A stretch of 10,154 nt of DNA from DATGKR01 sp035294565 (GTDB lineage Bacteria; Actinomycetota; Acidimicrobiia; Acidimicrobiales; Palsa-688), in the NCBI GenBank assembly GCA_035294565.1, contig DATGKR010000028.1, positions 1 through 10,154 of the forward strand, in the 5' to 3' direction. Position 1 is the stretch's first letter. Every line of letters begins with the position of its first letter. Under the pieces are notes generated by a model, which was not told where the DNA came from, did not search any database, and saw nothing but the letters and a program-made list of their open reading frames with translations. Shown here piece by piece: positions 5,531 to 10,154 of this stretch. A program made the translations under genes and the position numbers.

Positions 5531-6640
5531 GTGCAGGAGGGAGTGCTCCCCAACCAACATCTGCTCAAAGCCATCGACGAGGGGGTCATAGACGCCGGGC
5601 GGTTCAAGATCCCTGTCGAGAACGTCCAGCCCGCCAGCCTCGATCTGCGCCTCGGCGAGGTCGCCCACCGGGTGCGTTGCAGCTTCCTGCCCGGTCCCCA
5701 CCCCGTCGAGGAGCGCCTAGCCGAGCTGACCATCGACCGACTGGATCTGCGAGGAGACGGCGTGGTTCTCGAGACGAACCGCCCATACCTGATCCCGCTC
5801 AAGGAGCGGCTCCGGCTCCCGCAAGGAGTGCGTGCCAAGGCCAACCCGAAGAGCTCGACGGGACGCCTCGATGTCTTCACCAGGGTCATAACTGACCGCA
5901 GCTACCGCTTCGACGAGATCGCAGAGGGCTACGAGGGACAGCTCTACCTGGAGGTGGTCCCTCTTTCGTTCACCGTGCGGGTCCGGGAAGATCTGACGTT
6001 GAACCAGCTTCGCCTCTCGGTCGGGCGGTGCGAGCTCACCGACGCCGAGATCCTCGACCTGCACCGGCGGCAGCCTCTTCTCTACATCGGCGGCGAGCCG
6101 GTGCCCGAGTCGGAGGTGGATCTCCACGACGGGCTGTTCCTCAGCCTCGATTTGCGCGGTGGAGCCTCCGGTCACGTCGGCTGGCGCGCAAGGGAGAACG
6201 CCCCGCTTTTGGACCTCACCGCCCCCCATCCCATCGACCCAGAGCCGTTCTGGGAACCGGTCCGTCGGGAAGGGCCGGACCGAGTGGTGCTGACCGAGAA
6301 GAAGTTCTACCTGCTCATGTCCGAGGAATCGGTGGTCATACCCCCCGGGCTGGCCTCGGAGATGACGGCGTACGACCCGACGAGCGGCGAGTTGCGCACG
6401 CACTACGCAGGGTTCTTCGACCCGGGGTTCGGGTACGACCCGGACGGGCGCTTCCAAGGTTCCAAGGCGGCGCTGGAGGTGCGGGCCCACGACGTCCCTT
6501 TCATGATCGAGCACGGTCAGAAGGTCTGCAAGCTGACCTTCGAGCGCATGCTCGAGGAGCCGACCGCTCTTTATGGGCGGGGACCTTCCTCTTCCTATCA
6601 GGGGCAGACCGAGGCGCTCGGGAAGCACTTCCGCCGGTGA
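5531..6640 (+). CDS. dcd: 2'-deoxycytidine 5'-triphosphate deaminase, long two-domain form
   Basis: This enzyme deaminates dCTP to dUTP, the first step of one route to dTMP; it is a cytoplasmic member of the dUTPase/Dcd trimeric fold superfamily. Its 369 residues are close to twice a normal Dcd (about 190), matching the long DCD family in which two related halves are fused. In the first half are QPASLDLRLG (33-42), ANPKSSTGRLD (104-114) with the S-S-x-G-R block, LYLEVVP (138-144), where Glu141 is the likely catalytic residue, and LNQLRL (157-162). The second half repeats the theme: PPGLASEMTAYDP (271-283), THYAGFFDPGFGYD (290-303), AALEVRAHDVP (313-323). It ends with a YQGQ-type C-terminal motif (356-359) near SSSYQGQ. 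The start is GTG 5531 (see the -10 entry); GTG 5543 is the alternative and would remove four residues. As far as I know the long form is best known from Alphaproteobacteria, so its presence here may reflect transfer, but that is inference. Confidence 0.9.
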   Translation: MQEGVLPNQHLLKAIDEGVIDAGRFKIPVENVQPASLDLRLGEVAHRVRCSFLPGPHPVEERLAELTIDRLDLRGDGVVLETNRPYLIPLKERLRLPQGVRAKANPKSSTGRLDVFTRVITDRSYRFDEIAEGYEGQLYLEVVPLSFTVRVREDLTLNQLRLSVGRCELTDAEILDLHRRQPLLYIGGEPVPESEVDLHDGLFLSLDLRGGASGHVGWRARENAPLLDLTAPHPIDPEPFWEPVRREGPDRVVLTEKKFYLLMSEESVVIPPGLASEMTAYDPTSGELRTHYAGFFDPGFGYDPDGRFQGSKAALEVRAHDVPFMIEHGQKVCKLTFERMLEEPTALYGRGPSSSYQGQTEALGKHFRR

Positions 6641-6672
6641 GCTGCCGCACCTCGCCCTCGGGATCGGCGCGG

Positions 6673-6699
6673 CTGCGCCCGGCTCGGAGCCGGGCGCAG
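6673..6699. terminator. Perfect 12-bp hairpin between convergent genes, probable bidirectional terminator
   Basis: CTGCGCCCGGCT (6673-6684) and AGCCGGGCGCAG (6688-6699) form a perfect 12-bp stem with a 3-base loop (CGG). It lies 32 bases after the dCTP deaminase stop and 81 bases past the stop of the convergent small membrane protein gene, so it could serve both. There is no U-tract on either strand, so it is not a canonical Rho-independent terminator, though such hairpins are common at actinobacterial gene ends. Confidence 0.55.
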
Positions 6700-6780
6700 A
6701 GTACTGCTCGTACCAGCGGGGGAAAGCAGGACCGTCCTATCCAGTCCCGCCACCCCGCCACTCTTGGGGTCTTGGGGCGG

Positions 6781-6951
6781 CTACCAGCGGTACCAGCCGC
6801 GCCGGACACCCGAGCTCTCGCCGCGGCCGAAGCCGAACCCGATGAGCCAGAAGATGAAAACGAGGGCGGCGGCGATCCAAAGCCAATGGAGGGCGAAGCC
6901 CACCCCGCCGAGTATGAGTGCTATCAGAAGTACCAGGAGGATGACTCCCAT
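6781..6951 (-). CDS. Small hydrophobic two-helix membrane protein
   Basis: This 56-residue protein, beginning MGVILLVLLIALILGGVGFA, has two hydrophobic stretches (about 2-19 and 24-43) separated by a short turn. Its basic Gly/Arg/Trp tail ends RGWYRW. It resembles the many small hydrophobic membrane proteins of actinobacteria with no known biochemical function; I cannot name a family with certainty. The start is ATG 6951: the minus strand carries AAGGAGAGG about 10 bases upstream, a strong Shine-Dalgarno, whereas a longer frame reaching ATG 7020 would add 23 polar residues and swallow that site. A general-stress-type promoter lies upstream (7024-7050), so it is probably induced in stationary phase or envelope stress. 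It is convergent with the dCTP deaminase and divergent from the gene at 7104. Confidence 0.75.
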   Translation of the reverse strand: MGVILLVLLIALILGGVGFALHWLWIAAALVFIFWLIGFGFGRGESSGVRRGWYRW

Positions 6952-6961
6952 GACCGGTTTA

Positions 6962-6970
6962 CCTCTCCTT
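6962..6970 (-). promoter_or_regulatory. Shine-Dalgarno that decides the small membrane protein start
   Basis: AAGGAGAGG on the minus strand ends 10 bases before ATG 6951. It is the best ribosome binding site in the window, and it shows that the short 56-residue reading is right and that the longer upstream frame is not the start. Confidence 0.7.
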
Positions 6971-7023
6971 CGTCCAGGTGCGATTTGACTTTTCCAGAGC
7001 CAGATTCCGGCTGTCTTCAATGA

Positions 7024-7050
7024 GTACCCGCCTCATAGCCGGGTTCAAAC
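7024..7050 (-). promoter_or_regulatory. Candidate general-stress sigma (SigB/SigF-type) promoter of the small membrane protein
   Basis: On the minus strand GTTTGA (7050-7045), 15 bases, then GGGTAC (7029-7024) match the GTTT-N(14-17)-GGGTA(C/T) promoters used by SigB/SigF-type stress sigma factors in Firmicutes and Actinobacteria. A transcript from about 7016 would have a leader of about 65 bases with a strong Shine-Dalgarno. The match is seen; the sigma assignment is inference from the consensus. Confidence 0.6.
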
Positions 7051-7064
7051 AACCCTTCCCGGCT
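7037..7064. promoter_or_regulatory. Inverted repeat over the divergent promoter region, possible operator
   Basis: AGCCGGG (7037-7043) and CCCGGCT (7058-7064) form a perfect 7-bp inverted repeat with 14 bases between. The -35-like GTTTGA of the stress-type promoter lies inside the spacer, so a protein bound here could block it. No regulator gene is adjacent. It could equally be chance symmetry in GC-rich DNA. Confidence 0.3.
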
Positions 7065-7090
7065 GACCCCATCTGAACGGGACCGCTTGC

Positions 7091-7096
7091 AATACT
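7091..7096 (+). promoter_or_regulatory. Possible -10 element for the dimethylformamidase-like gene
   Basis: AATACT (4 of 6 matches to TATAAT) ends 7 bases before ATG 7104. It shares ATACT with the element before the MFS gene. A weak GAAGAG directly before the ATG is too close to be a good Shine-Dalgarno, so a leaderless transcript is possible. No -35 at normal spacing is seen. Confidence 0.35.
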
Positions 7097-7103
7097 CGAA
7101 GAG

Positions 7104-8909
7104 ATGAGCCATTTCCCGGCCAGACCGGGCAGACGACGGCGGGTCGCCATGGCGGGAGCGGCAGCGGTGGCGATCGCCTGTGCCGTCGTCGTCGCCTACC
7201 TGGGCGTCGCTGGGGACCAGCCGGCTCGCAGCGCAGCTAGCCGGCAGCCCGACCGATCGCATACGAGAGCAGCCAGCCGGAGGCAGTCGCACGCGAAGCG
7301 GGCCCGACCAGCCGCCACGACGGCCAGCGAGTTCGCTTCGCCGTTCCTCGGCGCCGAAACCTCGTCTTGGGTGCAACAGGAGAACGCCAAGCCGGGAACG
7401 ACAGCTTGGAAGCTGACCCGCCCGGCCACCGACCACCAGATCGAAGGCTACGCCAGCGCGGTGAGCGTGGAGGACGGCGACCCCGTCGATCTCTACGTTT
7501 CCACCACCTCGCCCGCCTGGGGAGTGCAGGCCTTCCGGATGGGCTACTACGGCGGCGACGAGGGCCGGCTCATCTGGTCCGACCAGGGGCTGCCCGGAGT
7601 GGACCAGCCTCCGTGCCCCGTGGAGCAGCCCAACCACATGGTCGAGTGCTCATGGCAGGACCCGCTCACCGTGTCGACGGCCGGGTGGCCGCAGGGGACC
7701 TACCTCTTCAAGCTCACCTCGGCAGCCGGATGGCAGTCGTACATCCCGTTGACGCTTCGTGACGACACCAGCCACTCCGTTTACCTGGTGAACGACAGCG
7801 TCACAACCTGGGAGGCGTACAACACCTACGGCGGCTACGACCTCTACCAGGGCCCAACAGGCAGCCTGGCCGACCGGGCCACATGGGTCTCCTTCGACCG
7901 GCCCTACACCCTCGGCGACGGCGCCGGCGACTTCATCGGCCTCGAGCTTCCGATGATCGCGATGATGGAGTCGCACAACCTGGACGTGAGCTATACCACG
8001 GACGTCAACGTCTCTGAGGACCCCTCCTTGCTCCTGCAGCACAAGACCTTCATTTCCCTCGGCCACGACGAGTACTACAGCCTCTCGATGTACAACGGTC
8101 TCGAAGCGGCCCGCGACGCGGGGGTCAACCTCGTCTTCCTCGGGGCCAACGCTGTCTACCGCCACATAAGGCTCCAGAGCTCGCCTCTCGGGCCCGACCG
8201 CGTCGAGGTGGACTACAAGAACGCCAAGGCCGACCCGTTGTACGGGATCGACAACGCCGACGTGACCCCCTGGGCGTGGAGAGACCCGCCGAACAACCGC
8301 CCCGAAAGCGCCCTGCTCGGGGAGATGTGGCAGTGCAACCCGGTGCGGGCGAACATGGTCATCACCGACCCCTCGAGCTGGCTGTTCGCGGGCACGGGGC
8401 TGGCACAGGGCGCGCAGATCCCCAACATCGTGGGACCCGAGTACGACCACTTCTCGGCCGAACAGCCCAATCCCGGTGACGTGGAAGTCGTGGCCAGTTC
8501 GCCGGTGGATTGCAACGGGCTGCACTCGACGGCGGACATGACCTACTACAGCAATCCCGGTTCCGAGGCCGGCGTGTGGGACACCGGGACGATCGACTGG
8601 GTGGGCCAGGTGCTGGCCAGCTGCCCCACGTGCGCCCCGCCGGACGCCGTCACCCGGATCACCGACAACGTTCTGGCTGCCTTCGGCACCGGGCCGGCCG
8701 GCAGGATCCACCCCTCCCACGCCAACATGGGGGGATCTCCTGCTTCTCAATCCCCTCCCTCGACTGGGTCTTCTCCGGCGGGCTCCCTCCCGTCTCCGAC
8801 GTCGACTTCCGCGGTGCCGTCCGGCGTGGCTTCCGGCGTGCCATCCGGCGTGGGTTCTCCGGTCGCGGCGGCCGAGCCGAAGGTGTCCGCCCCCCGGGCC
8901 GGCAGCTGA
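7104..8909 (+). CDS. Exported or membrane-anchored N,N-dimethylformamidase beta-subunit-like protein
   Basis: This 601-residue protein has a basic N-terminus (RPGRRRR), a hydrophobic segment at about 15-36 (signal or membrane anchor, with no lipobox Cys), a linker rich in Arg/Ser/Ala, then the dimethylformamidase large-subunit C-terminal-like domain (about 90-535). It ends in a Ser/Pro/Gly-rich low-complexity tail (about 544-601) with PSGV repeats. The domain shows GYASAVSVEDGDPVDLYVSTTSP, then FRMGYYGG (144-151). SLGHDEYY (318-325) and FLGANAVY (345-352) follow. By memory of the Paracoccus enzyme, its Fe site uses Tyr399, Tyr440 and Glu521, with His519 and Asn547 nearby; here His321, Glu323 and Asn349 keep that spacing (0, +2, +28), and Tyr239 and Tyr268 are candidates for the two tyrosines. 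No small (alpha) subunit gene is seen, and many relatives are secreted proteins of unknown substrate, so amide hydrolysis is possible but unproven. Confidence 0.8.
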   Translation: MSHFPARPGRRRRVAMAGAAAVAIACAVVVAYLGVAGDQPARSAASRQPDRSHTRAASRRQSHAKRARPAATTASEFASPFLGAETSSWVQQENAKPGTTAWKLTRPATDHQIEGYASAVSVEDGDPVDLYVSTTSPAWGVQAFRMGYYGGDEGRLIWSDQGLPGVDQPPCPVEQPNHMVECSWQDPLTVSTAGWPQGTYLFKLTSAAGWQSYIPLTLRDDTSHSVYLVNDSVTTWEAYNTYGGYDLYQGPTGSLADRATWVSFDRPYTLGDGAGDFIGLELPMIAMMESHNLDVSYTTDVNVSEDPSLLLQHKTFISLGHDEYYSLSMYNGLEAARDAGVNLVFLGANAVYRHIRLQSSPLGPDRVEVDYKNAKADPLYGIDNADVTPWAWRDPPNNRPESALLGEMWQCNPVRANMVITDPSSWLFAGTGLAQGAQIPNIVGPEYDHFSAEQPNPGDVEVVASSPVDCNGLHSTADMTYYSNPGSEAGVWDTGTIDWVGQVLASCPTCAPPDAVTRITDNVLAAFGTGPAGRIHPSHANMGGSPASQSPPSTGSSPAGSLPSPTSTSAVPSGVASGVPSGVGSPVAAAEPKVSAPRAGS

Positions 8910-8936
8910 TCGCTGCTGCCCGCCGGGAATGGCCAG

Positions 8937-8997
8937 CAGGTCGTTTCGCGCTCCGACGATGCTGGGCTGCGGAATCTCCGGAGCGCGAAACGACCTG
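8937..8997. repeat. Long inverted repeat at the left edge of the palindromic array
   Basis: A 19-bp arm at 8937-8955 (CAGGTCGTTTCGCGCTCCG) is the exact reverse complement of 8979-8997, with a 23-base loop. It follows 27 bases after the stop of the dimethylformamidase-like gene, so its hairpin could also end that transcript. The right arm belongs to the first unit of the array. Confidence 0.75.
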
Positions 8998-9117
8998 TTT
9001 CGCGCCGGATCGCGCTCCCGAGTTTCGGCCGCGAATCCTGGGAGCGCGAAACGACCTGTTTCGCGCCGGATCGCGCTCCCGAGTTTCACGCCTGCATCAC
9101 ATCGGGAGCGCGAAACG
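8980..9117. repeat. Structured palindromic repeat array (REP-like)
   Basis: A 47-bp sequence occurs twice without a single difference, at 8980-9026 and 9041-9087 (61-bp period, 14-bp spacer), and its first 13 bases (GGAGCGCGAAACG) recur at 9105-9117. Each full unit contains CGCGAAAC-GACCT-GTTTCGCG and an outer GAGCGCGA/TCGCGCTC pairing, so several hairpins nest in each unit. The array lies in the gap between two convergent genes, the usual place for repetitive extragenic palindromes. Identity of the two copies implies recent duplication or selection. No reading frame with protein-like character is present. Which element family it belongs to is unknown to me. Confidence 0.75.
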
Positions 9118-9303
9118 GCGCATCTGGGCGGCGGGCCCGCCCGAGAAGCTCGGGTCCCTGCCGTGCCGCGCGGCCGAGGGCACGCGGGCAGTCATCGGGC
9201 CGGTTGGCGAACCCAGCGTCCGGCAGCCCGGCGACCGCCTAGGGCCAAGAGGCGCTCGGGCTAGTGGGGCGCAGTCGGGGTCAGCAGCGGGCCGCAGTCG
9301 GTG
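9118..9303. other. Convergent intergenic region right of the palindromic array
   Basis: No gene is recognised here. It holds a short hairpin CCCGAG-AAG-CTCGGG at 9140-9154 and, at 9270-9313, two imperfect tandem copies of CGCAGTCGGGGTCAGCAGCGGG / CGCAGTCGGTGTCAGCGGGCG (read from 9270 and 9293). The second copy overlaps the stop codon of the minus-strand gene that ends at 9304, so the duplication has reached the gene end. Confidence 0.5.
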
Positions 9304-10154
9304 TCAGCGGGCGCCCTTCGCGGCCGCCCGCAGGAGGACCGGGAACACGGCGGCCCGCATCTCGTCGTCGGACATGGCCGTCGTCAAGTGGATGACGGTC
9401 CAGCCGTGGAGCGCGAGGAGGTTGTCACGCCGGCGGTCGGCATCGAACTTCCCCCGAGACCTGCTGCGCAAGGTCCACCCGTCGCACTCGACTGCTACGA
9501 GCAGCGGCGGCCAGGCGATGTCGAGGACGAGCAGGTTGCCGCCGAGGATCAACTGGTACTGCGTCTCGAAGGGGCTGAACGACGCCAACGCCGCACCGAC
9601 GCGGCCCTCCAGGCCACCCTCGGCTGGTGGATCGTCGCCCCTTTCGTCGAGGAGCACGCGGAGCATCCTCACCCCCGGCTTGGACCCCGCCCGGGCAAGC
9701 GCCCCCTGCAGATCGTGGATTGTCCACAGCCCCCCGGCGAAGCCGTCGTCGACCATGCGTCGGGCAAGAAGGCTGCTGAAACGGGGGGCCAGGTCGACGA
9801 TGGTCCTCGCCGGACTGGTGACCGGAATCCCCCGGACGCGCACGACGTCCTCGGGGGGCAGCGGTCCGACGCGGTGGGCTATGGCCCCCCGGATCCTTGG
9901 GTGCCGGAGCCGGGGGATACTGATCTCGATCCTGTCACCCGCGACCACGTGAGGAATGCGGTGGATCTTGGCGGCGGTCGTGTGTGACAGAGCCGAACCC
10001 TCCCCGGCCAGCAGGCAGCACGCAACGGCCCGTTGCCACTGTGACGGGCCCGCGGCCCCGGTGACGTAGGCGCCGGGCATCGCCTCGACGAGCCAGCCCG
10101 AGCGGACCATCCGCCTCTCGACCCGGGCGGCCACCCCCGCAGCGCGCAACTGTG
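9304..10154 (-). CDS. AbiEi/DUF559-type protein with PD-(D/E)XK-like C-terminal domain, 5' end cut by the window edge
   Basis: The visible 281 residues start ...QLRAAGVAARVERRMVRSGWLVEAMPGAYVTG, a winged-helix N-terminus common to AbiEi-like and transcription-factor-like proteins in actinobacteria. A middle region with SPARTIVDLA (112-121) is family-typical. The C-terminal half resembles Vsr-like DUF559 domains of the PD-(D/E)XK superfamily: LEGRV with Glu181, VLDIAWP with Asp210, VAVECDG with Glu221 and Asp223, then DADRRRDNLLALHGWTVIHLT. The usual His of the DG-x-x-x-H block is Arg228 here, so nuclease activity is uncertain. A TTG at 10149 could start it, but the frame stays open to the window edge and the preceding codon gives Gln, as in relatives, so the true start is probably outside. 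No AbiEii partner is visible. These proteins are widespread and of unknown role; a toxin-antitoxin label is by similarity only. Confidence 0.75.
   Translation of the reverse strand, partial: QLRAAGVAARVERRMVRSGWLVEAMPGAYVTGAAGPSQWQRAVACCLLAGEGSALSHTTAAKIHRIPHVVAGDRIEISIPRLRHPRIRGAIAHRVGPLPPEDVVRVRGIPVTSPARTIVDLAPRFSSLLARRMVDDGFAGGLWTIHDLQGALARAGSKPGVRMLRVLLDERGDDPPAEGGLEGRVGAALASFSPFETQYQLILGGNLLVLDIAWPPLLVAVECDGWTLRSRSRGKFDADRRRDNLLALHGWTVIHLTTAMSDDEMRAAVFPVLLRAAAKGAR

Noticed and set aside
5535..5545. AGGAGG followed by GTG 5543 as the dcd start
   Set aside because: Only two bases separate the motif from the GTG, too short for normal initiation; the leaderless reading at 5531 fits better, although it is not proven.
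7037..7064. tRNA-like GGGTTCAAAC segment
   Set aside because: It resembles a T-loop, but no matching acceptor, D or anticodon stems could be found around it.
7650..9089. Long minus-strand open frame opposite the dimethylformamidase-like gene
   Set aside because: It is antisense to a well-supported gene, has no recognisable domain, and runs into the palindromic array.
8510..9952. Long plus-strand open frame crossing the palindromic array and the AbiEi-like gene
   Set aside because: It spans the 3' end of one gene, non-coding repeats and the antisense of another gene; the repeated peptide in it only mirrors the 47-bp repeat.
9304..10154. Abi or toxin-antitoxin defence system
   Set aside because: Only the AbiEi-like half is visible, without a nucleotidyltransferase partner, and such proteins are common stand-alone genes in actinobacteria.

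Overview
The window is high-GC bacterial DNA, most likely from an actinobacterium and possibly a deep-branching or uncultured lineage such as Acidimicrobiia. The evidence is strong G/C bias at third codon positions, a deazaflavin (F420)-dependent oxidoreductase, an NHEJ-type LigD protein, GTG/TTG starts, several starts without a Shine-Dalgarno that look leaderless, a GTTT-N15-GGGTAC stress-sigma-type promoter, and an AbiEi/DUF559-type protein. The exact lineage cannot be fixed from the sequence alone.

Left part (1-608): no intact gene. It has an AT-richer patch with small palindromes (about 61-136), a short tandem array with 20-22 bp units (137-235), and a frame-broken remnant of the C-terminal half of a TMEM165/GDT1-type cation transporter (about 375-608). 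Next is a two-gene operon: an aldehyde dehydrogenase (666-2072) whose stop overlaps the start of an F420-type nitroreductase (2069-2482).

Middle part: on the minus strand, tail-to-tail with that operon, lies a LigD-like gene of phosphoesterase (PE) plus polymerase (Pol) type without a ligase domain. It is split into two frames by what looks like a single missing G at a G-run near 3562-3577. A divergent MFS transporter (4167-5363) follows, then a very GC-rich imperfect direct repeat (5365-5511), then a long-form dCTP deaminase (5531-6640). A perfect 12-bp hairpin separates the deaminase from a convergent 56-residue membrane protein (6781-6951, minus), which has a good general-stress sigma promoter candidate.

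Right part: a membrane-anchored or secreted N,N-dimethylformamidase-beta-like protein (7104-8909), a structured palindromic repeat array (8937-9117), and a convergent AbiEi/DUF559-type protein (9304 to the window edge) that is cut by the window end.

The genes do not form one obvious pathway. The only operon is aldehyde dehydrogenase plus F420 oxidoreductase, plausibly redox detoxification or catabolism. LigD and dCTP deaminase are DNA-repair and nucleotide-pool functions that happen to be near each other. No convincing new multi-gene system is visible. The best leads are the LigD PE-Pol gene and its frameshift, the palindromic repeat array, the stress-type promoter, and the secreted dimethylformamidase-like protein.
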